A DNA stretch of 14,409 nucleotides from Candidatus Hydrogenedentota bacterium (GTDB lineage Bacteria > Hydrogenedentota > Hydrogenedentia > Hydrogenedentales > SLHB01), in assembly GCA_007130675.1 (NCBI GenBank), contig SLSB01000030.1, positions 1-14,409 of the forward strand. Reading direction: 5' to 3'. The position numbers and the translations under genes are program-made. Shown in pieces: positions 1 to 7,234 of the stretch (its first letter is position 1; every line of letters starts with the position of its first letter). The notes beneath the pieces were generated by a model. That model saw nothing but the letters and a program-made list of their open reading frames with translations. It was not told the DNA's origin and made no database searches.

Positions 1-199
1 GATTGTGCTGAACGCCTCCCGGAATGAATTTTTTCGCCTCGGCCGTTATTGTTTTAGACTTCGCGCAACGCGTCTCGAGCGTGTCGAGGTAAGACTGCAT
101 CGCGTCCCGCCGGATCGTCACGGGCGGAAGCGACATCAACGCATCCAGTTTCCGGTATATCGCTTCGACGTTCGGGTATTCCGTAATCGCGTATGACAT
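1..199 (-). CDS. Class III (PLP) aminotransferase, N-terminal fragment, cut by the left window edge
   Basis: Reading leftward from the ATG at 199-197, an open frame of 66 codons runs into the window edge with no stop. It begins MSYAITEYPNVEAIYRKLD and ends TAEAKKFIPGGVQHN. The phrase 'A-K-x-F-I-P-G-G-V-Q-H-N' is the characteristic N-terminal segment of class III PLP-dependent aminotransferases annotated as glutamate-1-semialdehyde 2,1-aminomutase-like or 'aspartate aminotransferase family'. A GGGGAGAG Shine-Dalgarno lies about 5 bases upstream, which supports this start. The PLP lysine and the rest of the protein are outside the window, so the substrate cannot be said. The gene is transcribed away from the TetR remnant that starts at 486. 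I see no strong promoter in the 286 bases between them. Confidence 0.8.
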   Translation of the reverse strand, partial: MSYAITEYPNVEAIYRKLDALMSLPPVTIRRDAMQSYLDTLETRCAKSKTITAEAKKFIPGGVQHN

Positions 200-414
200 G
201 AACTCTCCCCTGTCGTACTCACTGGCCCTACCGCCTCGCGGGGCGCTCTAAAGAGGAAAAGCGGCGACGCCCCATCACGCGACAAGACCCCGCCGATTCT
301 CAGAAACACAACGTCAAATCTTCGCGGCGATGTTACTGGTCCGTTCCATGCGCGAGAATGGCTCCAAAAGCCTTCGAGACCGGGTGGAAACTGGGAACTA
401 CCCTCACGACTTGC

Positions 415-420
415 TATACT
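415..420 (+). promoter_or_regulatory. Probable -10 box (TATACT) of the TetR pseudogene
   Basis: TATACT sits 71 bases before the ATG at 486 and is kept identically at the same distance in the intact copy (4486-4491), inside the shared string ACGACTTGCTATACTCACT. The hexamer 17 bases upstream (TGGGAA) is a poor -35 match. Conservation in both copies is the main support. Confidence 0.5.
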
Positions 421-452
421 CACTGCGTCAAAACGGCAACTGCCGCAAACGG

Positions 453-469
453 CGTTTATTCCATAAACG
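453..469 (+). promoter_or_regulatory. Candidate TetR operator, perfect inverted repeat
   Basis: CGTTTAT and ATAAACG form perfect 7-base arms around TCC, between the -10 box and the start codon. A 17-base palindrome in the leader of a TetR-family gene is the expected position and size for an autoregulatory operator. A second, smaller inverted repeat (CGGCA-AC-TGCCG, 434-445) lies just upstream. In the intact copy the corresponding bases (CGTTATTTCGGTGAACA, 4530-4546) keep only partial symmetry. Function is inferred. Confidence 0.4.
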
Positions 470-485
470 ACGTTACGGGACTAGT

Positions 486-1183
486 ATGGAGCACCGCGAC
501 GCCAAGAGTCAACCCTCGATTTCCGCCTTGCGCCGCGAGCGAGAACGCGAGGAGATGACCCAGCGCATTTTGGATGCCGCGCGAGAGATGTTTGTGCGCG
601 ACGGCTACGAAGCCGTAACTCTGCGAAGAATAGCCAAAGCCATCGAGTACTCTCCCGCGGCCATTTATTAGCACTTTAAGGACAAGAGAGCCCTTGTGAC
701 CGCGATCATTCAACAGGATTCGCGGAGTCTCCGCGAAAACCTCCTCGAATGCATGAAGGTCGAGGACCCAATCGAGCGGCTCGAGCAAATGGCCCAACAT
801 TATGCGGTGTGGGGAGTTACGCACCCAAACCACTTCCGGCTGATGCATGACCCGCCGCGCTGGCCGCGCGGGAAGACGAACTCCGCCGCGGCAATACCGG
901 CCCCATGGAAGAAAGAGTGCTCTATGCACTGCGCATAACCGTCAAAGAGGCAATAGAAAAAAGCCTTTTGGGCGAGGAATTTTCCGACCCGGCCGTGGTT
1001 CCCGCGATCCTCTGGGCTGCGGTCCGCGGGGTTATCATGCTGGAAATTACCATGACGGACGAAGATCGGATGTTACTCGGAAGCAATTCTATGCCCTTCG
1101 ATAAACGCCTGAGTACGCTGACAAAGGCCCTACTGCGCGGATTGGCAACAACGGCGCCGGGTCATCCTGAAAAATCCCATTAG
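486..1183 (+). pseudogene. TetR/AcrR-family regulator, inactivated paralogue
   Basis: The conceptual product matches the intact regulator at 4557-5258 along its whole length; over the first 61 residues I count 8 differences. It is broken in two places. The codon equal to Gln62 is TAG (669-671), directly after the recognition helix end 'SPAAIY'. Near 855-859 a 4-base deletion (CCGCCGCGCTGG against CCGCCGCCCGCGCTGG) shifts the frame after 'FRLMHDPP'. The original frame resumes at about 905 (MEERVLYAL) and ends at TAG 1181-1183 in the same C-terminal tail (TAPGHPEKS). The ribosome-binding site is also weakened: GGAGG in the intact copy is CGGGAC here. A truncated 61-residue HTH peptide could still be made, but a working dimeric repressor is unlikely. 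Confidence 0.88.
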
Positions 1184-1284
1184 CCCGGATATTCCACTGC
1201 AGCCTGCGGCATCTGAGAATCACAAGTCATTCACGCAAAACCGTTTACGCATAAGACTCGGAAGCCCTTCTGTTGAAAGGTGTG

Positions 1285-1305
1285 AAAAGGACCGCAAAGA
1301 GGTCC
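1285..1305 (-). terminator. Rho-independent terminator of the GH5 gene
   Basis: On the minus strand GGACC-TCTTTGC-GGTCC is followed directly by TTTTC. This is a 5-base-pair GC-rich stem, a 7-base loop and a short T-run, about 57 bases past the GH5 stop. A larger pairing (AAGAGGT 1297-1303 with ACCTCTT 1347-1353) overlaps it and could compete. The stem is short, so strength is uncertain. Confidence 0.55.
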
Positions 1306-1361
1306 AATATGAGCTATCCATGGGCTTGCGTCACCCAGGCCCGGGTACCTCTTGGTTTCGG

Positions 1362-3056
1362 CTACGGGTTGGATTTGATCGTCAATGTGCGTTCGACGGC
1401 TTCGCCCGTGGGCTGGATGATGAAATGGAGATTCTCGGAGCCTTCGATGGCGGGTTCGGTGATGTAGCCGGCCCCCTCGGGCGTCAGGGTGATGTCTCTG
1501 TTGGCTAAATCGAGCCACGCCGGCACATAGATCTCCGTGGGCGCGGTGATGTCGGGGTTTTCGCGCCAAGTGCAGGTGAAAGCACCGGTCTCGGGGTCGT
1601 TGCTGTATGACACCAGCACGCCCGACAACCGTGCGGGCACGGCCCGTTGCAATGCGGGAAAGTAGGCCAGTTCGTGCAGGTCGCGTCTGTAATCCCAGTA
1701 CGTATCGCCGCAGCCGAGCCGCTCGAACACATTCACGGTGCCCCACGCCACGCGAAGAATCTCCGGGCCATGCCCGTAGTAGGCGCCCCATTCGCCGATC
1801 AGCATCGGCATATCGAGCCGCCGAGCCGTCTCATGGTGCCGCTCGAAAATCAACTCGACACGCGCAATGTTGGCTTTGGCCGCATCAGGCGTGTCGACGA
1901 CAATATCGTAACCGTGCGGGGCGTAGGCTTGCTGTGGATCGCGCTGGCCGTCCGGGCCCACCAGGGGCTCGATGTGTGAGTATACGCCCAGATTCGAGGG
2001 GTACAGCGTCTCGAGAAAGATGATGCTGTTGTTGTCGACCTCGCGGATCGCGTCCGTAACCCGCTGGAACATGCCCATCAGTTTTGTTCTGTCGAATTCC
2101 TTGTAGACCTCGCCCGAGGCGTCCACAATCGCTTTGTAAAACTCGAGATCGTCCATGTATACCATGAGCTGGCTGCGGCCCTCGGGATCGAGCCACATAT
2201 CGATGAGTTCTTCGGCGGACGGCGCATCGTCGCCCATCTCTTCTTTGAGCAGTTCCGCGCCCTTGCCAACCATGGCACCCATCCCTTGAATCATGATCGA
2301 ACCCGGGAACGGTTCGTTCATGAGATCGTAGCCGATGACTGTCGGATTGTCCGCGTGCCGCTTGGCGACATGGCGCCAGACCGCCGCGTAATGATCCTGG
2401 ATGCCGATACCGCTCGAGGGAGCGGGCTTGTTGGCCCAGAAGTTTTCAAACGCCCGCTGTACGGCGGGGCTGGTCAGGTATGCGTCGCTCCAGACGCCCC
2501 CCTCGTCACGGATGTGCGGGAGCCCGTCGGTAAGCGTGGCCCATTCGGGCGCGCCACGGATGAATGCTTGACTGTAAAGGTCCTGGTGCATGTCGATAAA
2601 GACATACAATCCGTATTTCTCCGCCCACTCGATCCGTTTGTCCATTTGGGCGAGGTATTCCTCGTTGTATACGTTGGGTTCGGGCTCAAGGCATTCCCAG
2701 AAGATGCCCAGGCGAATGAGGTTCATGCCCCAGTCGCGCAGGCGCGCGAAATCTTCCTCGGTGTGCCACGTCAGGTCGTCGCACTCGGGCGATTTTTCGA
2801 CGATGTTGACGCCGGTGAACAGAATCTCGCGCCCTTCCGTGTCGATGAAGCGCATGCCCGAGGTCGTAATAAACCTGCTCGGATCCACAGGGGGCAGCGC
2901 AGGTTCCGCGGGTTCCACTTTGGCCTCGGGGGCCGGGGCGGCCGACTCCGGCGGCGCCACCACGGCTTCGGGCGCCGGGGCCGCCGGTTCCTCGCGGCCG
3001 CACCCGAAAACCGTCATTGCGATTACTGCAATCATCAGCCATCCCGCGTGTTTCAT
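1362..3056 (-). CDS. Lipoprotein glycoside hydrolase family 5, endoglycoceramidase-like
   Basis: This 564-residue protein starts MKHAGWLMIAVIAMTVFGC, a lipoprotein signal peptide with the lipidated Cys at position 19. A Pro/Ala/Glu-rich linker follows (about 22-58), then a GH5 barrel. Motifs visible in order are NLIRLGIFWECLEP (112-125), FIDMHQDLYS (153-162), YDLMNEPFPG with the acid/base Glu248, and LIGEWGAYYG with the nucleophile Glu422. The 'DMHQDxYS' and 'NEPFPG' forms point to the endoglycoceramidase branch of GH5, which releases glycans from glycosphingolipids, rather than to cellulases. A beta-rich C-terminal region (about 470-564) fits the extra domain of that branch. The ATG at 3056 is preferred over one 25 codons upstream because it gives a clean signal peptide and has AAGAGG 10 bases upstream. 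It follows the prepilin gene by 277 bases on the same strand. The actual substrate is inferred. Confidence 0.88.
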   Translation of the reverse strand: MKHAGWLMIAVIAMTVFGCGREEPAAPAPEAVVAPPESAAPAPEAKVEPAEPALPPVDPSRFITTSGMRFIDTEGREILFTGVNIVEKSPECDDLTWHTEEDFARLRDWGMNLIRLGIFWECLEPEPNVYNEEYLAQMDKRIEWAEKYGLYVFIDMHQDLYSQAFIRGAPEWATLTDGLPHIRDEGGVWSDAYLTSPAVQRAFENFWANKPAPSSGIGIQDHYAAVWRHVAKRHADNPTVIGYDLMNEPFPGSIMIQGMGAMVGKGAELLKEEMGDDAPSAEELIDMWLDPEGRSQLMVYMDDLEFYKAIVDASGEVYKEFDRTKLMGMFQRVTDAIREVDNNSIIFLETLYPSNLGVYSHIEPLVGPDGQRDPQQAYAPHGYDIVVDTPDAAKANIARVELIFERHHETARRLDMPMLIGEWGAYYGHGPEILRVAWGTVNVFERLGCGDTYWDYRRDLHELAYFPALQRAVPARLSGVLVSYSNDPETGAFTCTWRENPDITAPTEIYVPAWLDLANRDITLTPEGAGYITEPAIEGSENLHFIIQPTGEAVERTLTIKSNP

Positions 3057-3287
3057 ACCGAGTTTTCCTCTTCGATTAAGGGCGGGTGCTCGAGACGGTT
3101 CCGCCACCGGCCCAGCGCCGCAAACTTCCATTTGACCTACGTATCGAACATGCCCATTGCGCTATCGTCAGGTTCCGCAAATGCCTATGTGTGTGACGGA
3201 CCTCCCCCATCGGGGAAAGACGCCGCGTCTTGCTTCGTTTCATCATGCAAAACACGGCGTCACCTTATCCCGCCTTGCCGCGCCCTT

Positions 3288-3315
3288 GCTCCGCGGCCGC
3301 CGCCGGCCGCGGAGC
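3288..3315. other. Strong GC hairpin downstream of the prepilin gene
   Basis: GCTCCGCGGCC (3288-3298) and GGCCGCGGAGC (3305-3315) are perfect 11-base inverted arms with the 6-base loop GCCGCC. It begins 18 bases past the prepilin stop on the minus strand. No T-run follows on either strand, so it is more likely to protect the mRNA 3' end or to act with Rho than to be an intrinsic terminator. The rest of the 277-base gap (3057-3333) shows no convincing gene. Confidence 0.6.
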
Positions 3316-3333
3316 GAAGCGCTTGCGGACAGG

Positions 3334-4347
3334 TTAGAGGTCGTGGCGCCACCCCGCGTCCATCCAGCCAATGACCGCGAAGACTGGGTTTACCGGTCCA
3401 TCTCCGCTCGGCCAACGCACAAACTCGACGTGGCCATCCATGTAGAGGACGTTGGCGCCGCCTGGAATGTGGTTGAATGCGCTGGGCTCAGCCGCGATGT
3501 AGTCCCACATTACAAAGATCTCGCTTTGCGCTCGGGCGCCCGCCGCCGGATTGTTAATGTCGGTGATCATAAACCGCTCGATGCCTTCACGAAGACGGTA
3601 GACCGTGTCCTCCTCGGCAGGCAGACCGGCATCTGCATAGTTGATGCTGACGTCGCTGTCGAGATGGCGGAAAACAGCGCCGAGATTGGACAAATCATCA
3701 TTGAGTGCGAGTGCGGCGCCGCCTTCAATCCCTTGGTACCACAACAGCATTTGCACCCCGACAGGCCTATCTCCATCGGCCGCCTGACTGAATCCCGGGA
3801 CGTCATCCAGACTAACACCAATAGCCGCCGCAGCCATCCACATGGGAATTACATAGGGGTGCATAGTGCCCTCGCAGACCTTGTCGTATACGAAGCCCGT
3901 GTATCCGTACGCATAGGCCAAACGCCACCAGGTGGCTGGCCCGAGCGAGCCGGTATTTCGGAAATTGCAGTATGCATCGGCAACCGACACCATTTGTCCG
4001 CCGCACTCGATGTACAAGTCATCTTGGGTGACTGCCGTGCCCGAAGGACACACATAGATGTTGTGGTCGCTAATATACTCGGGATAGATCGTCGTGGGGT
4101 TTGGCTGCCAGAGAGCGCTAAGATCTGCTTTTGCTTCATCGTGCATAATGGGCGGCCACTTCTCGCCCCGGGACTCGTTGGCGTACATCTTGTAGACCAA
4201 CCCCCACTGTTTGAGGTTGTTTGCGCATGCCGCGCGGCGGGCCGCCTCGCGTGCGCGCGCGAGTGCCGGCAACAGTATTGCTGCCAGGATGCCGATGATG
4301 GCGATCACCACCAACAACTCGATCAGTGTAAATCCCTTCGCTTTCAT
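3334..4347 (-). CDS. Type IV pilin-like / type II pseudopilin protein with prepilin signal and C-terminal His-x10-Asp-Gly motif
   Basis: The 337-residue product begins MKAKG^FTLIELLVVIAII, a class III prepilin signal: cleavage is expected after Gly5, the new N-terminal Phe is methylated, and Glu lies at +5. It is followed by a hydrophobic helix and a basic Ala/Arg stretch (ARAREAARRAACANNLKQW). Near residues 288-305 it carries NHIPGGANVLYMDGHVEF, a one-residue-longer version of the 'H-x9-DG' signature of the prepilin families multiplied in Planctomycetes, Lentisphaerae and relatives. Scattered Cys and many aromatic residues suggest an exported, folded domain. The ATG at 4347 is chosen over one 13 codons upstream because GGAGG lies 8 bases before it and the signal then starts correctly. 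It is divergent from the intact TetR gene (about 210 bases between starts). Its role in pili, secretion or surface binding is unknown. Confidence 0.9.
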   Translation of the reverse strand: MKAKGFTLIELLVVIAIIGILAAILLPALARAREAARRAACANNLKQWGLVYKMYANESRGEKWPPIMHDEAKADLSALWQPNPTTIYPEYISDHNIYVCPSGTAVTQDDLYIECGGQMVSVADAYCNFRNTGSLGPATWWRLAYAYGYTGFVYDKVCEGTMHPYVIPMWMAAAAIGVSLDDVPGFSQAADGDRPVGVQMLLWYQGIEGGAALALNDDLSNLGAVFRHLDSDVSINYADAGLPAEEDTVYRLREGIERFMITDINNPAAGARAQSEIFVMWDYIAAEPSAFNHIPGGANVLYMDGHVEFVRWPSGDGPVNPVFAVIGWMDAGWRHDL

Positions 4348-4485
4348 GATTCGATCCTCCAGTTTTCCATGCCTTCGTTTAACCAAAAGGGACGCAACTG
4401 CTCGGATCGGGACACCGGCCCCCTGTCGTCGAAGTTACCTCCCCGGACACCCCTGCGGAAACTGTGAACTACAATCACGACTTGC

Positions 4486-4491
4486 TATACT
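4486..4491 (+). promoter_or_regulatory. Probable -10 box (TATACT) of the intact TetR gene
   Basis: TATACT lies 71 bases before the ATG and is shared with the pseudogene copy. TGTGAA, 17 bases upstream, is the only possible -35 hexamer and is a weak match. An activator or a relaxed promoter class may be involved. The leader that follows holds the partly symmetric counterpart of the palindrome at 453-469. Confidence 0.5.
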
Positions 4492-4556
4492 CACTTCGAT
4501 GTATCGACACTCGACGCGAACGCCGTTATTTCGGTGAACAGCGTTATGGAGGCAGT

Positions 4557-5258
4557 ATGGACCAATCCAACGCCAACAGTCAACCCTCTGTTTCCGCTTT
4601 GCGCCGCGAGCGAGAACGCGAGGAGATGACCCAGCGCATTTTGGATGCCGCGCGCTCGATGTTTGTGCGCGACGGTTACGAAGCCGTAACCTTGCGAAGA
4701 ATAGCCCAGGCCATCGAGTACTCTCCCGCGGCCATTTACCAGTATTTCGAGGACAAGCGAGCTCTTGTGACGGCAATCATTCAACAGGATTCCCAGGATC
4801 TCCGTGAAAACCTCCTCGAGTGCATGAAGGTAGAAGATCCGATCGAGCGGCTCGAGGAAATGGCCCAACATTATGCGGCGTGGGGAGTTACGCACCCAAA
4901 CCACTTCCGGCTGATGCATAACCCGCCGCCCGCGCTGGCCGCGCAGGAAGACGAACTCCGCCGCAGCAATACCGGACCCATGGAAGAGAGAGTACTGTAT
5001 GCGCTGCACATAACCGTCAAAGAAGCAATAGAAAAGGGGCTTTTTCGCGAGGAATTTTCCGACCCGGCGGTAGTCGCCGCAATTCTCTGGGCCGCGATCT
5101 GTGGGGTTGTCATGCTGGAAATCACGATGACGGACATTGATCGGAAGTTGCTCGGGAATGAAGATGTGCCCTTCGAAAAGCTTTTGAACGCGTTGAGACA
5201 GGCCCTGCTGAGCGGGTTGACAAGAACGGCGCCGGGTCATCCTGAAAAATCCCGGTAG
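4557..5258 (+). CDS. TetR/AcrR-family transcriptional regulator
   Basis: This 233-residue protein has the TetR layout. The N-terminal helix-turn-helix lies in about residues 24-71 (TQRILDAARSMFVRDGYEAV, then TLRRIAQAIEYSPAAIYQYF, then EDKRALV). The C-terminal ligand domain contains HYAAWGVTHPNHFRLM (105-120), typical of the WHG-type TetR C-terminal domain. An Arg/Glu-rich leader (SALRREREREE) precedes the HTH. The ATG at 4557 has GGAGG 4 bases upstream and matches the alignment with the pseudogene; an in-frame ATG at 4464 would put the promoter inside the gene. It is divergent from the prepilin gene. Plausible targets are its own promoter and the prepilin-GH5 genes, but nothing in the sequence proves this. 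The ligand is unknown. Confidence 0.92.
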   Translation: MDQSNANSQPSVSALRREREREEMTQRILDAARSMFVRDGYEAVTLRRIAQAIEYSPAAIYQYFEDKRALVTAIIQQDSQDLRENLLECMKVEDPIERLEEMAQHYAAWGVTHPNHFRLMHNPPPALAAQEDELRRSNTGPMEERVLYALHITVKEAIEKGLFREEFSDPAVVAAILWAAICGVVMLEITMTDIDRKLLGNEDVPFEKLLNALRQALLSGLTRTAPGHPEKSR

Positions 5259-5470
5259 CCTGGACATTTCCCAATCCAGCGTAGCCGGAACCAGGGAGGA
5301 CAAGGACTCTCTTGAGTAACACCGCAACAAAAATTTCTGCGTTGGCTTATCGCAACCCAGGGTAGTTTTGCCTGAATGGATTATGATTCCTAGATGTCGC
5401 AGGCTGCTCTGAAATATCCCAAGACAGTCTGTTTACAGAAGGAGCAGGTACCTTCTTCGCAACCCAAGTC

Positions 5471-5519
5471 TGCGCATATCACACTAACTCAGGCGTGCCT
5501 GATTTAGGTGTGATATTGC
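5471..5519. repeat. Long imperfect inverted repeat
   Basis: The outer arms are ATATCACAC (5476-5484) and GTGTGATAT (5508-5516); the inner arms are TCAGGC (5489-5494) and GCCTGA (5497-5502), with only GT between them. CTAA and TTAG in the linker segments can also pair. Outside, TGC on the left matches the complement of GCA on the right. The result is a nearly continuous stem of about 18 pairs. No T-run follows. It could be a bidirectional transcription barrier, a protein-binding palindrome or the remnant of a small palindromic element. Confidence 0.6.
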
Positions 5520-5582
5520 AGTTAGCCCGAGATGCCCGCTTCAGGGCTTCGAGAAGTCCATCGCCTCTGTTTCCTGGGGGGA

Positions 5583-5690
5583 ATGGAAGAAACCTACAAG
5601 AATATTGCCTTTATTTGTGACCTTCCCACCAATGTTGACCCGCGGTGGGCTATGGCTCGGCGCGATGCCTATCCTGTTGGCGATGTCTGA
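5583..5690 (+). CDS. Possible small protein, 35 residues, unrecognised
   Basis: ATG at 5583 follows a GGGGGG purine run immediately and reads MEETYKNIAFICDLPTNVD to a TGA at 5688-5690. The composition is protein-like and has a Shine-Dalgarno-like sequence, but the spacing is very short. No family is recognised and no neighbour suggests a role. It may be a gene remnant or chance. Confidence 0.2.
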   Translation: MEETYKNIAFICDLPTNVDPRWAMARRDAYPVGDV

Positions 5691-5702
5691 CAGCCGTAAT
5701 CG

Positions 5703-7154
5703 TCACTCCAGCCCGCGGCGGCGGTTATACCATCTGGCGAGACGCTCGGGCGAAACGCCGAGTAAATGCCCCAGGACACAAAGCTGGTTCGTAACCATGG
5801 TGCGCCATACGCCAACCGTCCGCCAGCGTCTGCCCGACGTGGTTGCGGCTGTCTTGAGGATCTGAATACGGCCCAGGCGCCTAAGCTTCCGCACTATCTC
5901 GAAATCGTCCATGATCGGCAGGTCCGGGAACCCGCCGACTTCTTTGAATGTGGCCTTCCGCAGGAAGAGCCCTTGATCGCCGTAGGGCATTTGCAGGACC
6001 CTTGCGCGGAAATTGGCGACTTTGACAAACAGGCGCAATGAAAGCCCCGGCATATCCACCGCAAACGTAAACGCGCCTGCAACGAACCCTTCTTGCGCCA
6101 ACGTCTTCCTGACATGGCCATCCCAGCCGGGAGGCAGCATTGTGTCGGCATGAAGGAAGAGGAGTATCTCGCTTCGTGCAGATTGGGCGCCTGCATTGGC
6201 CTGGCGAGCCCGGCCAGGTTCACAGGGAATCACCTTCGCCCCCAGGGACGAAGCAATGTCCGCCGTAGCATCACAACTTCCGCCGTCTACGACGATGACT
6301 TCGATGCCGGAGGATGGTTGCGCCGCACACACCGTTGGCCCAATGCAGGCCGCTTCGTTCCGGGCCGGTATGATCACTGAGATACAGGGCGATTGCTGTG
6401 TCCTGTCGCCGTTTTCACAAGCCTTCTTCCAAACAGCGAGGTCCTCGGGGCAGTCCACATCGCGGAGTTCAGGCAGTCTATGGACCCGCAACCGGAGCCG
6501 TTCGGCAGTTGCCAGGGTTGTCTCCAGCACGGCGCTTGTGCCCCAAGCCGGTCCCGAGAACAGTTCCGGGAGCGCCGCATCCCGGGCGGATGCGTTGAGC
6601 CCAATAAGGTAATACCCACCGTCATGCGCGGGACCAATAACGAGTCCGTTGTCGGTGAGTGCTTCGAACGCTTCCAGGAGAATGTCTTTGGAAACGTCAG
6701 GGCAGTCTGCGCCGATGAGGACGGCTGCCTGATTCCCGGCGTCAAACGCCCCCTCGAACGCGCGGACCATTCGGTCGCCCAAGTCACCACTGCCTTGCGG
6801 CACATAGGTAAGCTCATCGCCCAGCCAGTCCCCCATCTTAACCGCATCGGCGCCCTCAAATCGCACTTCCACATGACACACCAGGTCTTGCCGGAGCAGC
6901 TTGACCGCATTCACGGTGAATTCGGTCATCTTGCGTTGAAGGTCCGCCGCGCCTTTCGCACCCAGTACGGGAATGAGACGCGTCTTCGTGGAACCTGGTT
7001 GCGGGTAGCGAGTGAACACAATCAAACGTCTCGGTGCGTTTTGTGCAGGGGACGAGCCGCCCGTCGAAAATGCCGCCGCGCACATCGCCCCGAGGCTCTT
7101 GTAGCCAGCGCCCATTACACTCCGCATTCTGCCCCAAACCCGAGACTTTCCCAC
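5703..7154 (-). CDS. Fused rSAM/selenodomain-associated transferases 1 and 2 (TIGR04282-TIGR04283 type, arsenosugar biosynthesis glycosyltransferases)
   Basis: The 483-residue protein joins two nucleotide-sugar-type domains. Residues about 43-245 match the CofC/DUF2064-like 'transferase 1': RLIVFTRYPQPGSTKTRLIP (43-62), then GADCPD (148-153) and GPAHDGGYYLIGL (174-186). Residues about 257-475 are a GT-A family 2 glycosyltransferase of the 'transferase 2' type: ISVIIPARNE, then EVIVVDGGSCDAT (285-297), FLHADTMLP (333-341), MPYGDQGLFLRK (389-400) and MDDFEIVRKL (415-424). The two are usually separate neighbouring genes. In other genomes they accompany arsenosugar biosynthesis radical SAM enzymes. 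The longest frame opens with GTG at 7154, preceded by AAAGGA; ATGs at 7127, 7115 and 7085 are alternatives, because conservation only starts near residue 42. It lies 80 bases downstream of the flavoprotein gene and is probably co-transcribed. Confidence 0.88.
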   Translation of the reverse strand: MGKSRVWGRMRSVMGAGYKSLGAMCAAAFSTGGSSPAQNAPRRLIVFTRYPQPGSTKTRLIPVLGAKGAADLQRKMTEFTVNAVKLLRQDLVCHVEVRFEGADAVKMGDWLGDELTYVPQGSGDLGDRMVRAFEGAFDAGNQAAVLIGADCPDVSKDILLEAFEALTDNGLVIGPAHDGGYYLIGLNASARDAALPELFSGPAWGTSAVLETTLATAERLRLRVHRLPELRDVDCPEDLAVWKKACENGDRTQQSPCISVIIPARNEAACIGPTVCAAQPSSGIEVIVVDGGSCDATADIASSLGAKVIPCEPGRARQANAGAQSARSEILLFLHADTMLPPGWDGHVRKTLAQEGFVAGAFTFAVDMPGLSLRLFVKVANFRARVLQMPYGDQGLFLRKATFKEVGGFPDLPIMDDFEIVRKLRRLGRIQILKTAATTSGRRWRTVGVWRTMVTNQLCVLGHLLGVSPERLARWYNRRRGLE

Positions 7155-7234
7155 ACGTTTCCTTTCAGTCCACCGGCGCGTCTTCTTCGGCTGCTTCTAT
7201 ATCGTCTCACACGCGGAGACCAGCACAATCGCTG

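Larger units (their letters stand above)
386..1196 (+). repeat. Direct repeat, copy 1 (decayed TetR gene plus upstream region)
   Basis: This stretch aligns with 4457-5273 from a shared GGAAACTG upstream of the promoter to just past the stop codon. The distance from the -10 box to the ATG is 71 bases in both copies, and the coding parts differ in length by exactly 4 bases (698 against 702). The two blocks are therefore collinear with a single 4-base gap in the coding part. Outside these limits I see no similarity. No terminal inverted repeats or transposase flank the block, so it looks like a segmental duplication rather than a mobile element. Confidence 0.85.
4457..5273 (+). repeat. Direct repeat, copy 2 (intact TetR gene plus upstream region)
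   Basis: Partner of 386-1196, in the same orientation and about 4.1 kb away. The similarity starts 100 bases upstream of the ATG in both copies and ends about 13-15 bases after the stop codon. The copies bracket the GH5 and prepilin genes exactly, so recombination between them would delete both. Confidence 0.85.
5259..5702. other. Convergent intergenic region, 444 bases, with inverted repeats
   Basis: It lies between the end of the TetR gene and the end of the leftward transferase gene. It is more AT-rich than the surroundings. It holds the long inverted repeat described at 5471-5519, a smaller hairpin (AGAAGG-AGCAGGTA-CCTTCT, about 5439-5458), and a 35-codon open frame at 5583-5690. I see no clear T-tailed terminator for either converging gene. 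Confidence 0.6.

Noticed and set aside
2286..4467. Long plus-strand open frames (362 and 436 codons) opposite the GH5 and prepilin genes
   Set aside because: They are antisense shadows of well-recognised GC-rich genes, run across both gene boundaries, and have Arg/His/Pro-rich products with no family features.
386..5273. Composite transposon formed by the two repeats
   Set aside because: The repeats carry a regulator, not a transposase, and have no terminal inverted repeats or visible target-site duplications.
4491..5330. 279-codon minus-strand frame opposite the TetR gene, also present opposite the pseudogene (456-929)
   Set aside because: It is the antisense shadow of a repeated gene; its presence twice only reflects the duplication.
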